Shown piece after piece: positions 33,203 to 42,618 of a stretch of 64,000 bases of DNA. Made by a program: the position numbers and the translations under genes. The stretch's first letter is position 1. Each line of letters begins with the position of its first letter. Origin of the DNA: Imbroritus primus (GTDB lineage Bacteria > Pseudomonadota > Gammaproteobacteria > Burkholderiales > Burkholderiaceae); the NCBI GenBank assembly GCA_000272025.2, contig AKCV02000015.1, positions 1 to 64,000 on the forward strand, read 5' to 3'. A model generated the notes under the pieces. That model saw only the letters and a program-made list of their open reading frames with translations, was not told the DNA's origin and ran no database searches.

Positions 33203-33430
33203 ATGCACACGGCTGCGCTGGCGATGATGGACCATCTGATCGCGTGCGGCCGGACCGGCGCGACCCTGGGCGAACTGGCAGCCTGTGCGGACCGGGACCT
33301 GGTGCAGGCACAGGCGGTGCTGCAAGCCGTGCTCCTGGGGCGACAGATTGCCGAAGTACGCGACGGCCGGTTCTATATCAGGCTGGCCCGGCCGCGGTCG
33401 CAGACCTCGATGACCGGGCGCGGATGCTAA
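33203..33430 (+). CDS. small hypothetical protein with possible winged-helix fold
   Basis: The stretch 32701-33463 between the dehydrogenase and ubiD has no well-supported gene. One frame open from 32876 contains, in its second half, a compositionally protein-like 75-residue segment from ATG 33203: MHTAALAMMDHLIACGRTGA, then TLGELAACADRDLVQAQAVL and QIAEVRDGRFYI. This resembles a short winged-helix (IclR-like) module with a beta-hairpin. No ribosome-binding site is evident, and the upstream half of the frame reads as random GC-rich sequence. It could be the regulator of the neighbouring dehydrogenase or a chance ORF. Confidence 0.35.
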   Translation: MHTAALAMMDHLIACGRTGATLGELAACADRDLVQAQAVLQAVLLGRQIAEVRDGRFYIRLARPRSQTSMTGRGC

Positions 33431-33463
33431 CCGAAGTCGCAGCCGCGCTGTGCCGCCCTCGGC

Positions 33464-34996
33464 TCAGCGCGGCGCTGCCCCATCAAACAGGTTCTCCCAC
33501 AAGGCATCCACGCGCTCGCGCACCGCGCTGTCCATCTCGATCACCCGTCCCCATTCGCGCGTCGTCTCGCCCGGCCATTTGTTGGTGGCGTCGATCCCCA
33601 TTTTCGAACCGAGGCCGGAGACCGGCGAGGCGAAATCGAGATAGTCGATCGGCGTGTTCTCCACCATCACAGTGTCGCGCGCCGGATCGACGCGCGTGGT
33701 GATGGCCCAGATCACTTCCTTCCAGTCACGAATGCTGACGTCTTCGTCCACTACCACGATGAACTTGGTATACATGAACTGCCGCAGGAAGCTCCACACG
33801 CCGAACATCACGCGCTTGGCATGGCCGGCGTACTGCTTCTTCATCTGCACCACCGCCATGCGGTAGCTGCAGCCTTCGGGCGGAAGGTAGAAATCGGTGA
33901 TTTCCGGAAACTGCTTTTGCAGCAGCGGCACGAACACTTCGTTGAGCGCCACGCCGAGCACGGCGGGTTCGTCCGGCGGCTTGCCGGTATACGTCGAGTG
34001 ATAGATCGGGTCGCGGCGCATGGTGATGCGCTCGATGGTGAACACCGGGAACCAGTCCTGCTCGTTGTAGTAGCCGGTATGGTCGCCGTATGGGCCTTCC
34101 AGCGCATGCTCGTAGCCGCTGCGGTGGCTGGCGTCCGGCAGGATGTGGCCCTCGAGCACGATTTCGGCGCGTGCCGGCACCTGCAGGTGCGACAGGGAAG
34201 GCGTCAGGCACTTCGCCAGCTCGGTCCGTCCGCCGCGCAGCAGGCCGGCGAACTGATATTCCGACAGGGTATCGGGCACTGGCGTCACAGCACCGAGGAT
34301 GGTCGCCGGATCCGCACCGAGCGCTACGGCCACGGGATAGGGTTGGCCGGGATTAGCCAGCGCGTGCTCGCGGAAATCGAGCGCACCGCCGCGGTGGGCG
34401 AGCCAGCGCATGATCACCTTGTTGCGGCCAATCACCTGCTGGCGGTAGATGCCGAGGTTCTGCCGCTTCTTGTGCGGGCCCTTGGTGATGGTCAGTCCCC
34501 AGGTGATCAACGGCGCCACGTCGCCGGGCCAGCAGGTCTGTATCGGCAACCGGGCAAGGTCGACATCGTTGCCTTCCCAGACGATCTCCTGGCAGGGCGG
34601 CGACGAGACCGACTTCGGCGCCATGTCCCACACCGCCTTCACCAGCCCGAGCAGCTTGCCCGCCTCGCGCAGCCCGCGCGGTGGCTCGGGTTCCTTCAGC
34701 GCGCTCAGGACCCGGCCGATGTCGCGCAGCGCTTCCATCGATTCCGCGCCCATGCCAAGGGCCACGCGGCGAGGCGTGCCGAACAGATTGCCGAGCACGG
34801 GCATGCTGCGGGATTGGCTGGGGGGGCGGCCTTCTTCAACCACGTTCTCGAACAACGCGGCTGGACCGCCAGCGCGCAGCAGGCGGGCGCAGATCTCGGT
34901 CATTTCGAGGCGCGGCGAGACGGGCTGGCGCACGCGCCGCAATTCGCCGGTGCGTTCGAGTTGGGCGATGAAATCGCGTAAGTCCTTGTATTGCAT
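33464..34996 (-). CDS. ubiD: UbiD, 4-hydroxy-3-polyprenylbenzoate decarboxylase
   Basis: This prenyl-FMN-dependent decarboxylase of ubiquinone synthesis acts with the flavin prenyltransferase UbiX (not in the window). The product is 510 residues from ATG 34996 ([20 protein letters not shown]); a longer frame start is not supported. The hallmark [20 protein letters not shown] is present, as are [22 protein letters not shown] and the metal/prFMN-binding EIVLEGHI. The length is slightly above the 490 or so residues of E. coli UbiD because of an N-terminal insertion. The gene stands alone. Confidence 0.95.
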   Translation of the reverse strand: MQYKDLRDFIAQLERTGELRRVRQPVSPRLEMTEICARLLRAGGPAALFENVVEEGRPPSQSRSMPVLGNLFGTPRRVALGMGAESMEALRDIGRVLSALKEPEPPRGLREAGKLLGLVKAVWDMAPKSVSSPPCQEIVWEGNDVDLARLPIQTCWPGDVAPLITWGLTITKGPHKKRQNLGIYRQQVIGRNKVIMRWLAHRGGALDFREHALANPGQPYPVAVALGADPATILGAVTPVPDTLSEYQFAGLLRGGRTELAKCLTPSLSHLQVPARAEIVLEGHILPDASHRSGYEHALEGPYGDHTGYYNEQDWFPVFTIERITMRRDPIYHSTYTGKPPDEPAVLGVALNEVFVPLLQKQFPEITDFYLPPEGCSYRMAVVQMKKQYAGHAKRVMFGVWSFLRQFMYTKFIVVVDEDVSIRDWKEVIWAITTRVDPARDTVMVENTPIDYLDFASPVSGLGSKMGIDATNKWPGETTREWGRVIEMDSAVRERVDALWENLFDGAAPR

Positions 34997-35235
34997 CGAA
35001 ATTTGCAAAAAGTGAGCGGGGTGCCGCATGCGTTTGCAGCATGTGCGTTCCCGTGATTGTGCCTGAAGCCGTGCCAAATCCCTTTTTTACACCTCGTCAC
35101 ACCTTGGTTGGCGATGTCCTGGAAAAGTGGGCGGAATAGCAGAAGCCGAGGCGTAGTCAGGCCGAACGGGGCAACAGCAGGCTCAAGGAGGCTGTTCTTT
35201 AGATAAAAATGCAATGTTTATGAGTTTCTTTATGC

Positions 35236-35264
35236 TTGACTCGATATAAAAGCCTTACTTAAAA
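35236..35264 (+). promoter_or_regulatory. candidate sigma-70 promoter upstream of the transglycosylase
   Basis: TTGACT (35236-35241), a 17-bp spacer and TTAAAA (35259-35264) lie in a short AT-rich island of an otherwise GC-rich 637-bp gap (34997-35633). The island includes CTTTATGCTTGACTCGATAT. The start codon is about 370 bp away, so another promoter may exist. I see no further gene in this gap. Confidence 0.35.
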
Positions 35265-35633
35265 TCCGGTTCACTGATTTGAATGGTGCGCTGCAACATA
35301 AATGTTGGCAGCAAACGCCCGGCCTTCACAGTGAGCTTTCGCGACCAATTCTCCGTATCGGCGCGCTGGCTTATCGCTCTGGAAGGCTGCCTGCCCGGGA
35401 CACTGCGTGTCAGTACCTGGCCAGGTTTGCGCATTTGACGTGCGTGGCCACACCGTGGCTGCGCCTGATCGGGGCACACGGGGAATGCCCCCCACCGACA
35501 CCGTCGGCAACGACGGGTGTCCTTACTTGGCAGCGAGCTGCCGGTTGATGGAAGCCATTGCGGGACGCTCCCGCAGGAAGCAATCGCAGGATGTCACTGC
35601 GTCATCCGGCCGGAGGCCCGTGTGGAGGTAAGT

Positions 35634-36671
35634 ATGGACGGTTGGAAAACCCTTCATTCCAATGCAGTCGGCAAGCTGCGCGAGCGGTTTGCCACCCACC
35701 CCCTGGCACATCGCGCAAAGCGCGGCAGCCAGGTGGTGTTGAGCGGGACAGGCGTGCTGGCCATCGTGGCTGCGGTGCTGCTGACCCTGAATACCGACTG
35801 GCGCGCTGCTGTCGCCGATCATCTCGTGTCTGGCGCATCGTCCGCAGCGCCGGTACCTGGCGATGCCATGGATAACGCATCGACGGCTACCCAGCCTGTC
35901 AGCCAACCCGAAGCGGGTGCGTTGGCGGGCGTGCGCAAGGCGACCGCCAGCTATGCCGCGGACGCCTGGAATGCCTTGCATGCGGTGCCGTCGGTTGCGC
36001 ATCTCGCCGACCGGATTCCACTGCAGCGCGTGGCTGCCGAAGCCCGCAGCTCCGGCGCGCTCGCGTCCGGCGAACAGCGCCAGGCGGTGGCGAGCTATAT
36101 CGCCCGCAAGTTCCGCGTGGCGCATGACGCGACACTGCAACTGGTGAAAGCGGCCTATGTCACCGGCAAGGAAGTCGGCGTCGACCCGATGCTGTTGCTG
36201 GCCGTGATGGCCATCGAGTCGAGCTTTAATCCCTATGCCGAGAGCGGTATGGGGGCGCAGGGACTCATGCAGGTCATGACGCGCGTGCATCAGGACAAGT
36301 ACGAGGCAGTCGGCGGCGTCAAGGCGGCGCTCAATCCCTATGCCAATATCAAGATCGGCGCGCTGGTCCTGAAGGACTGCATCGCCCGCGCCGGCTCGCT
36401 GGAAGGCGGCCTGAAGTATTACGTCGGTGCAACCACGGCCACCGATGGCGGCTACGGCGCCAAGGTGCTGGCAGAACGTGCGCGGCTGCGCCAGGCCGCA
36501 GGCATTGCAGCCCCATCCGCTCCGATCGCCCCGGCACAGCAAATGCATGAGGCGAAGCTCACGCCGGTATCGGCCGACGCGGCGGATGCCAAGGCCGATG
36601 CCGTGCGCATCGAATCCCGTGTCACGCCCGCCACGGCTCCGGTCATGGCTGCGGCCAGCGGCAAGGCCTGA
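35634..36671 (+). CDS. membrane-anchored lytic transglycosylase (SLT family)
   Basis: This 345-residue peptidoglycan-cleaving enzyme has an N-terminal membrane anchor (about 32-53, SQVVLSGTGVLAIVAAVLLTLN) and a periplasmic body. ATG 35634 is preceded by GGAGG (35624-35628). The SLT catalytic domain spans about residues 175-290, with the catalytic Glu195 in VMAIESSFNPYAESGMGAQG, the LMQVM motif and LKYYVGA. The C-terminal tail is Ala/Asp-rich and without fold. It cuts the glycan strand to give 1,6-anhydromuramyl products. It is monocistronic, ended by the terminator at 36746. Confidence 0.9.
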   Translation: MDGWKTLHSNAVGKLRERFATHPLAHRAKRGSQVVLSGTGVLAIVAAVLLTLNTDWRAAVADHLVSGASSAAPVPGDAMDNASTATQPVSQPEAGALAGVRKATASYAADAWNALHAVPSVAHLADRIPLQRVAAEARSSGALASGEQRQAVASYIARKFRVAHDATLQLVKAAYVTGKEVGVDPMLLLAVMAIESSFNPYAESGMGAQGLMQVMTRVHQDKYEAVGGVKAALNPYANIKIGALVLKDCIARAGSLEGGLKYYVGATTATDGGYGAKVLAERARLRQAAGIAAPSAPIAPAQQMHEAKLTPVSADAADAKADAVRIESRVTPATAPVMAAASGKA

Positions 36672-36745
36672 CGCCCGCCGTTTACGCTGGTCATGTGCGC
36701 ACGTTGCGCCCATCCGCCACAAGATTCGCCTGCAAGATGTAAAAG

Positions 36746-36780
36746 AGCGGGATCGATCGACTGATCGGTCCCGCTTTTTT
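36746..36780 (+). terminator. rho-independent terminator after the transglycosylase
   Basis: AGCGGGATCGATC and GATCGGTCCCGCT form a 13-bp stem with one G-T pair around a 3-4 nt loop, followed by TTTTTT. It lies 75 bp after the stop codon. The rest of the 289-bp gap to the convergent aminotransferase gene shows nothing. Confidence 0.85.
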
Positions 36781-36960
36781 CATGGGCGCTTCATTCGCAG
36801 TATTTCATTTGCGACGTTGCATCCGTGTCATGCGCCGGCGCTGGAGCGCGGCTGTATCACGGGCGGGGTATTCACGCGCGAGCGCACGCCGAGGGACTGG
36901 TATCTGTGATGGTTGCCGGGCTTGGCCATCGTGAACAGGGGCGCCAGCCAGAGGTTGCTG

Positions 36961-38154
36961 CTACCCGTGCGTTTTCCCGAACAGGCCCGCGAGCCGTTCC
37001 ATCGCCAGCGCGATATTCGCCTGCGAGGTGGCGTAGGACACGCGCACATGGCTGTGTGCCGTGCTCGGGCCGAAATCCATGCCGGGCACGATCACCACGC
37101 CGGCATCCTGCAGCATGGCCTGGGTGAGGCGGTCAGCGTCGCCGGCGGCGGGGTGGGCGACATTGCGGCAATCCGCATATACATAGAACGCGCCATCCGG
37201 TTCGACCGGAATCTCGAACCCCAGGTCCTTCAAGGCCGGTACCACCAGGGCCCGGCGCTGGCGGAACTCGGCCTTGCGCGCTTCGTAGATGGCCAGTGCC
37301 TCCTCGGAGAAGCAGGCCACTGCCGCATGCTGCGAGACCGCCGAAGGGCAGATGAACAGGTTCTGCGCCACCTTCTCGAAAGCGTCTACCAGCGACGGCG
37401 GCACCACCAGCCAGCCGAGGCGCCAGCCCGTCATGTTGAAGTACTTCGAGAAGCTGTTGACGGTGACGACATCGTCGCCATAGCTCAGCCCTGACACCGG
37501 GGTGGCGTCATAGCTCAGGCCCTGGTAGATCTCGTCGACGATCGTGAAGCCGCCACGCGCCCGGACCGCTTGCACGATGCGCTCCAGTTCGTCGGGCAGG
37601 ATCGACGTGCCCGTCGGATTGGATGGCGACGCCAGGAGCACGCCGCGTGTCCGCGTCCCCCAATGCTGCTCGACCTGGCTGGCCGACAGCTGGAAACGCT
37701 GTGCCGGTCCCGACGGAATCATCACCGCACGGCCATCGAAAGCCGCCACGAAATGGCGGTTGCATGGGTAGCTCGGGTCCGGCATCAGCACTTCGTCGCC
37801 CATGTCTACCAGCACTGCGCATGCCAGTAGCAGCGCTGCCGAGGCGCCGGCGGTGACGATGATCCGCTCCGGCGCAACCGATAACCCGTAGTACGACGCG
37901 TAATACCCGGCGATGGCTTCACGTAGCGCGGGGATGCCGGTCGCGCCGGTGTACTGGGTCATGCCTTGCCGGAGGGCTTCCGTGGCGGCGCGCAGTACCG
38001 GTTCCGGCGCGGTGAAGTCGGGTTCACCGATGCCCATGTGGACGATATGGCGACCCTCGCGTTCAAGCGCCGCAGCCTGCTTGGCCAGTTCCATGACGTG
38101 GAATGGGGCGATGTGGGCCAGGCGGGCTGCGGTGCGAAGGCGGTCGGCGGACAT
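36961..38154 (-). CDS. PLP-dependent aminotransferase, class I
   Basis: The product is a 397-residue cytosolic aminotransferase of the AAT-I fold, of the group often annotated as aspartate/alanine-type or AlaC-like. The PLP lysine lies in VTVNSFSKYFNMTGWRLGWL. Substrate arginines are expected near the C-terminus (SHVRVSYATS). The start of MSADRLRTAARLAHIAPFHV gives family length. It is the last gene of a minus-strand run ribH-nusB, 160 bp beyond nusB. The specific amino donor is not clear from sequence. The enzyme is conserved beside nusB in Cupriavidus/Ralstonia relatives as far as I recall. Confidence 0.88.
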   Translation of the reverse strand: MSADRLRTAARLAHIAPFHVMELAKQAAALEREGRHIVHMGIGEPDFTAPEPVLRAATEALRQGMTQYTGATGIPALREAIAGYYASYYGLSVAPERIIVTAGASAALLLACAVLVDMGDEVLMPDPSYPCNRHFVAAFDGRAVMIPSGPAQRFQLSASQVEQHWGTRTRGVLLASPSNPTGTSILPDELERIVQAVRARGGFTIVDEIYQGLSYDATPVSGLSYGDDVVTVNSFSKYFNMTGWRLGWLVVPPSLVDAFEKVAQNLFICPSAVSQHAAVACFSEEALAIYEARKAEFRQRRALVVPALKDLGFEIPVEPDGAFYVYADCRNVAHPAAGDADRLTQAMLQDAGVVIVPGMDFGPSTAHSHVRVSYATSQANIALAMERLAGLFGKTHG

Positions 38155-38314
38155 GGTAAAAGCGCGAAAAGGGTGGAGAAGCGTGTGGAGTGGCGGCGAA
38201 TCGCTGTAGACGACGGCGAATCAGGTGGTTACGCGTCGAGCGACGACAACCGGGTGACAAGGCAGGCTCTCAGCGGGTGAGCACACCCGGCCAGCCGGCC
38301 GGGCGTCCCATCGC

Positions 38315-38815
38315 TCAGCGGCGGCCGGCGATCTCCGTCGCGCGCAGTTGTGCGGCGACCTTGTCGAGCACGCCGTTGACGTACTTGTAGCCATCCATGC
38401 CGCCAAAAGTCTTGGTCAGCTCGACAGCTTCGTTGATGACAACGCGATACGGAATATCGATGCAATGTGTCAGTTCGTAGGCGCCGACCAGCAGCGCGGC
38501 GCGCTCAACCGGCGACAGCTCGGTCACGGGGCGGTCCAGGAAGGGCTGGACGCACGCGGTCAGCGTGGCTTCCTCGCGGATCGCGCCATGCAGCAGGGCA
38601 TCGAAATGCGCCTTGTCCGCCTTGTTGAAGCCCTGTGCATCGCGCAGGTGCGCTTCCACCACACCGGCATCGGTACGGTTCAGCAGCCATTCGTACAGGC
38701 CCTGCAGCGCCAGTTCGCGCGAGCGGCGGCGCGCGCTCTTGGGCGGCGCCTTGGCGGTGGCCTTGTCGGCGGGTTTGTCAGCCGGAGCGGCCGGCGTCTG
38801 ATCAGTCGTCGCCAT
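38315..38815 (-). CDS. nusB: transcription antitermination factor NusB
   Basis: The product is 166 residues from ATG 38815 ([20 protein letters not shown]). The first 30 residues are a low-complexity Ala/Lys-rich extension, and then the NusB fold begins at [44 protein letters not shown] and [32 protein letters not shown] are signature segments. With NusE (S10) it binds boxA RNA for rRNA antitermination. Its start overlaps the end of ribH by 14 nt, so the two are translationally coupled, an arrangement common in proteobacteria. Confidence 0.95.
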   Translation of the reverse strand: MATTDQTPAAPADKPADKATAKAPPKSARRRSRELALQGLYEWLLNRTDAGVVEAHLRDAQGFNKADKAHFDALLHGAIREEATLTACVQPFLDRPVTELSPVERAALLVGAYELTHCIDIPYRVVINEAVELTKTFGGMDGYKYVNGVLDKVAAQLRATEIAGRR

Positions 38816-39311
38816 CCTCGTCCTCATCATCTTCATCGTCGGCGCTGCGCAGGCCGTCCATGGCCGACACCAGGTTGGCCATTTCCACGGCGGCACGGGC
38901 GCAGTCGCGGCCCTTCTCGGCGGCGCGCACTTCGGCCTGTTCATCCGTGTCGGTGGTCAGGATGCCGTTGGCGATGGGCAAGTTGAAATCCAGGCCCACG
39001 CGGGTGATGCCAGCGGCCGACTCATTCGAGACCAGCTCGAAATGGTAGGTTTCGCCGCGAATGACGGCGCCCAGCGCGATCAAGGCATCGAACTGGCCGC
39101 TTTCGGCGAGCTTCTGCAGGGCCAGTGGCGCTTCCAGCGCGCCCGGCACGGTGACCAGCAGGGTGTCTTCGCTCTCGATGCCGAGGCGTTCCAGTTCCTG
39201 GATGCAGGCGTCGCGCAGCGCTTCGCACACGGGTTCGTTGAAGCGCGCTTGCACGATACCGATGCGCAGGCCTTCGCCGTCGAAGTTGGGTGAATAGAAT
39301 CCGTAGTCCAT
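38802..39311 (-). CDS. ribH: 6,7-dimethyl-8-ribityllumazine synthase
   Basis: This enzyme, the penultimate step of riboflavin synthesis, condenses 5-amino-6-ribitylaminouracil with dihydroxybutanone phosphate. The product is 169 residues with the conserved [53 protein letters not shown] and the active-site His in ETYHFELV. The C-terminus is a strongly acidic tail ([14 protein letters not shown]) that the catalytic core does not need, and its codons double as the start region of nusB. It lies 36 bp after ribB. Confidence 0.95.
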   Translation of the reverse strand: MDYGFYSPNFDGEGLRIGIVQARFNEPVCEALRDACIQELERLGIESEDTLLVTVPGALEAPLALQKLAESGQFDALIALGAVIRGETYHFELVSNESAAGITRVGLDFNLPIANGILTTDTDEQAEVRAAEKGRDCARAAVEMANLVSAMDGLRSADDEDDEDEDGDD

Positions 39312-39347
39312 GATCTTGACCTCGTTGGTGGCTCCGCGAGAAGCCGG

Positions 39348-40484
39348 TTATTCGTGAGCGGCGGTGGCGCCGGCAACGGAAGTGCCGCCCGGCATCGCCT
39401 CGTAGCCGGTGATTTCCAGGTTGAAGCCTGCCATGCTTGGCATGCGCTGCGGCGAGGCCAGGATGCGCATCTTGCCGACGTTGAGATCGCGCAGGATCTG
39501 TGCGCCGATACCGTAGGTCCGCAGGTCGTGCTTGCGGCGCGGCCGTTCCTGGGGCGGGGGGCAGAACTGGGCCTGCAGGGCTTCCGGAGAGTCGCCGCTG
39601 CAGTTCAGCATGACCATCACGCCCGGCCCTTGCGCCTCGCCGATGGCTGCCAGTGCAGCCGGCACGGTCCATGAATGTCCACCCTGTGCGTGGTCGAGCA
39701 TATCGAGCACCGTCAGCGGCTCATGCACGCGTACCAGCGTTTCGGTATCAGGCCCGGGGGTGCCGCGCACCAGCGCCAGGTGCACCTTGCCGCTTGGTCC
39801 GTCGCGGTACAGGTGGCTGTCGAACGTACCGAACGGGGTGTGCATGAGGCGCGAGCCAATGCGCTCGACCATGCTCTCGGTCCGGCTGCGGTAGTGGATC
39901 AGGTCGGCAATCGTGCCGATCTTGATATTGTGTTCGCGGCCGAATTCGATCAGGTCTGGCAGGCGGGCCATCTCGCCGTCGTCCTTCATCACCTCGCAGA
40001 TCACCGCCGCGGGCTCGAAGCCCGCCATGCCGGCCAGGTCGCAGCCGGCCTCGGTGTGGCCTGCGCGCATCAGGACGCCGCCCGGCTGGGCCATCAGGGG
40101 GAAGATGTGGCCCGGCATGACGATATCGCTCGGCTTGGCGTCGGCGGCCACGGCAGCCAGCACGGTCCGTGCGCGGTCGGCCGCGGAAATGCCTGTCGTC
40201 ACGCCCTCCGCTGCTTCGATGGACACAGTAAATGCGGTGCCATGGGGCGCGCCATTGCGGCTGACCATCAGCGGCAGGTCGAGCTGCGCGCAGCGCTCGC
40301 TCGACAGCGTCAGGCAGATCAGGCCGCGGCCGTACTTGGCCATGAAGTTGATCGCTTCGGGAGTAACGGCATCCGCCGCAAGGACCAGGTCGCCCTCGTT
40401 TTCACGGTCTTCTTCGTCAACCAGGATAACCATGCGCCCGGCGCGCATGTCGGCAATGATCTCTTCGATGGTGGCTATGGTCAT
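39348..40484 (-). CDS. ribB: 3,4-dihydroxy-2-butanone-4-phosphate synthase with degenerate GTP-cyclohydrolase II-like domain (RibBX type)
   Basis: The product is 378 residues. Residues 1-205 are the RibB domain, with the acidic motif DEEDRENEGDLVLAAD and HTEAGCDLA, which makes DHBP from ribulose 5-phosphate. Residues 210-378 resemble RibA, but the zinc-binding Cys triad (C-x10-C-x-C) is missing: the corresponding region reads VRVHEPLTVLDMLDHAQGGH. The only cysteines left are in NCSGD and QFCPP. Such proteins, called RibBX, have DHBP synthase activity but not GTP cyclohydrolase II activity, so a separate ribA must exist elsewhere. It is 126 bp downstream of the GGDEF gene, followed by ribH. 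Confidence 0.9.
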   Translation of the reverse strand: MTIATIEEIIADMRAGRMVILVDEEDRENEGDLVLAADAVTPEAINFMAKYGRGLICLTLSSERCAQLDLPLMVSRNGAPHGTAFTVSIEAAEGVTTGISAADRARTVLAAVAADAKPSDIVMPGHIFPLMAQPGGVLMRAGHTEAGCDLAGMAGFEPAAVICEVMKDDGEMARLPDLIEFGREHNIKIGTIADLIHYRSRTESMVERIGSRLMHTPFGTFDSHLYRDGPSGKVHLALVRGTPGPDTETLVRVHEPLTVLDMLDHAQGGHSWTVPAALAAIGEAQGPGVMVMLNCSGDSPEALQAQFCPPPQERPRRKHDLRTYGIGAQILRDLNVGKMRILASPQRMPSMAGFNLEITGYEAMPGGTSVAGATAAHE

Positions 40485-40610
40485 GATGATGCGGGGGGCG
40501 GAATGCCGGTCAGTGAATCGTGCTGAGGAACGCTATTGTACGCCAAGCGGGGCCTGCCAGACCGGTGTCCGGGGCGGTGAAATGCGGTTTCCGGCGCCCC
40601 GGGGGGGCGC

Positions 40611-41918
40611 TCAGCTGGCCTCGGCGAAATGAAAACGTCCTTTGCCACGGCTTTTGGCGATGTACAGGGCCTGGTCGGCCGCGTCAAGGATCGTGTCCGG
40701 GGTTTGTCCCTGCGGCTCGATGTGGGCGATGCCGATACTGCTGCCGATCCTGACCTGGAGACCGTTCGGCAGGGTGTAGGGCATCTGGATGACGCGCAGC
40801 AGGCGCTGCGCCAGCAATTGCAGGTCATTGCGCTCCGCCTCGCCGACCAGCAGGACAAATTCGTCTCCTCCGATGCGGAACGCCTGCATTGGAGCGCGCA
40901 GCACCCCGCGGATGCGCTCGGCCACCAGTTTAAGCACCTCGTCGCCGCTGCCATGGCCGTGCATGTCGTTGATATGCTTGAACCCATCCAGGTCGAGATA
41001 GAACACCGCAAGCCGCTGATGCGTCTCGCGCAGCCGGGCGGTCATGCGCTGGATCTCATGCAGCAGGCTGGCTCGGTTCGGCAGGCCGGTGAGCGGGTCG
41101 TGGCGGGCGCGGTGGTCGCTCTCGCGTTCCGATTCCATGGTCGCGATCAGCATCGCGTTCATCCGGAACGCTGCCGAGGTCATGCTGATGACATAGACCG
41201 GCAATTGGATCAGGGTCAGCATGAACAGGGGCTCGCCCGCTGCGATCGCTCCCGCCACGCAAGGGCCGAGAACCAGCAGGATCATCACGCCGGTCATGCG
41301 CGGGGCGGCAAAGTTGCGGAAGCACAGCCCGCCCACCATAGCCGCAGCCGACAGGCAGGCCAACGCGGCGGCCAGCCAGCTGCCGCTGGTGATGCTGAGG
41401 TAGGTGCCGGTGCCGATGCTGCCGGCCCACGCCAGGCCTAGCACCAGATGCCAGTCCGTCGGCGTGCGGCGGCCGGCACGCGCCATGCGGCGCGAAGCCA
41501 CGAGCAGCATGATGCGGGAGGTACAGATCAGGATTTCCAGCGCTGCCCACATATAGAAGGGCGGGCGCTGCAGGTAGCTGGCAATCAGGACGGCCACCAG
41601 CACGGTATTGATGACGCCGCCCACGAATACAGACAGGGAGCCGAACAGATTGCTGACGAGCGCCTGCCGGATCTCCGGTGTGACCGGTCGGCCGGGATCG
41701 ACCAGCCACTGGGTCAAGCGCCAGCGTGGAAGGGAGAACACCTCGGTTGAATTTGCCATAGGCGGAAGGCGGTCGAGTTGTCTTGCAAAGCCCCTGCAGG
41801 CCAGCACATGCTCCAGGGGGCCAACCAGGCCCCCGGCGAACCACCACCCGTTGGCAAATACTGCATCCGGGATGTCTGGCCACGGCGGTGTGGCGCAGGA
41901 CATCGTTGCGTCAGGCAT
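40611..41918 (-). CDS. membrane diguanylate cyclase (GGDEF)
   Basis: The product is 435 residues if started at ATG 41918 (MPDATMSCATPPWPDIPDAV), which lies 18 nt after an AGGAG. ATG 41759 (MANSTEVFSLPRWRLTQWLV) is an alternative and the frame is open further upstream. Five or six hydrophobic spans (SVFVGGVINTVLVAVLIASYL to IQLPVYVISMTSAAFRM) precede a GGDEF domain. The domain starts at HDPLTGLPNRASLLHEI, with the intact active-site loop RIGGDEFVLLVG and the YIAKSRGKGRFHF end. It should synthesise c-di-GMP. An RxxD inhibitory site is not obvious. It interrupts the riboflavin genes between ribE and ribB. Confidence 0.88.
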   Translation of the reverse strand: MPDATMSCATPPWPDIPDAVFANGWWFAGGLVGPLEHVLACRGFARQLDRLPPMANSTEVFSLPRWRLTQWLVDPGRPVTPEIRQALVSNLFGSLSVFVGGVINTVLVAVLIASYLQRPPFYMWAALEILICTSRIMLLVASRRMARAGRRTPTDWHLVLGLAWAGSIGTGTYLSITSGSWLAAALACLSAAAMVGGLCFRNFAAPRMTGVMILLVLGPCVAGAIAAGEPLFMLTLIQLPVYVISMTSAAFRMNAMLIATMESERESDHRARHDPLTGLPNRASLLHEIQRMTARLRETHQRLAVFYLDLDGFKHINDMHGHGSGDEVLKLVAERIRGVLRAPMQAFRIGGDEFVLLVGEAERNDLQLLAQRLLRVIQMPYTLPNGLQVRIGSSIGIAHIEPQGQTPDTILDAADQALYIAKSRGKGRFHFAEAS

Positions 41919-41992
41919 GTGCGGTCGCCGACGCGTTTCTCCTATAGTAGCTGCTGCCGAGCCCGGATGGGAAGCCGGGCTCGGCCAATACT

Positions 41993-42610
41993 TCAAGATG
42001 GCTGCGGGGCCAGCATGCGCTCGACGTAGCGCGCGATCAGGTCGATTTCCAGGTTGACGGCATCGCCGACCGCCAAGCTGCCCAGTGTGGTGACTGTCAG
42101 CGTGTGAGGAATCACGTTGATCGAGAATTCGCAGCCCTCGGCTACGTCGCGCACCGCATTGACGGTCAAGGACACGCCATTGACCACGATCGAGCCCTTG
42201 TAAGCCAGGAACTTTGCCAGTTCGCGCGGCGCCAGCACGCGCAGTTCATGGGATTCGCCAACCGGCGCAAAGTGTTGCACCGTGCCGATGCCGTCCACGT
42301 GCCCCGTCACCAGGTGGCCGCCGAGACGGTCGCCAAGGCGCATCGCTTTTTCCAGATTGACTGCGCGCGGCTGATCGAGGCCGGCTGTCTTGCTGAGCGA
42401 TTCGCGCGACACGTCGATATCGAAATGGTGCTCGCCAAAAGCGACCACGGTCATGCAGGCGCCTTGTACGGCAATGCTGTCGCCGAGGATGACGTCGGAC
42501 AGATCGAGGTCTCCGGCTTCGATGCGCAGGCGGACGCCGGCATCGCTGCCTGCGGCCAGCGGCTCGATACGGGAGATGCGGCCCACGGCCGCGACAATGC
42601 CAGTAAACAT
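41993..42610 (-). CDS. ribE: riboflavin synthase alpha subunit
   Basis: This enzyme dismutates two molecules of 6,7-dimethyl-8-ribityllumazine to riboflavin. The product is 205 residues and starts with the canonical MFTGIVAAVGRISRIEPL. Two lumazine-binding repeats are visible (GDSIAVQGACMTVVAFGEHHFDIDVS and GSIVVNGVSLTVNAV), with the GHVDGIG linker between them. It is 8 bp downstream of ribD and upstream of the GGDEF gene on the minus strand. In some nomenclatures it is called ribC. Confidence 0.95.
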   Translation of the reverse strand: MFTGIVAAVGRISRIEPLAAGSDAGVRLRIEAGDLDLSDVILGDSIAVQGACMTVVAFGEHHFDIDVSRESLSKTAGLDQPRAVNLEKAMRLGDRLGGHLVTGHVDGIGTVQHFAPVGESHELRVLAPRELAKFLAYKGSIVVNGVSLTVNAVRDVAEGCEFSINVIPHTLTVTTLGSLAVGDAVNLEIDLIARYVERMLAPQPS

Positions 42611-42618
42611 GGGTAAGA

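Noticed and set aside
40485..40610. FMN riboswitch upstream of ribB
   Set aside because: The 126-bp gap lacks the conserved AGGG-rich six-junction pattern and is too short. Only generic GC-rich pairing is seen.
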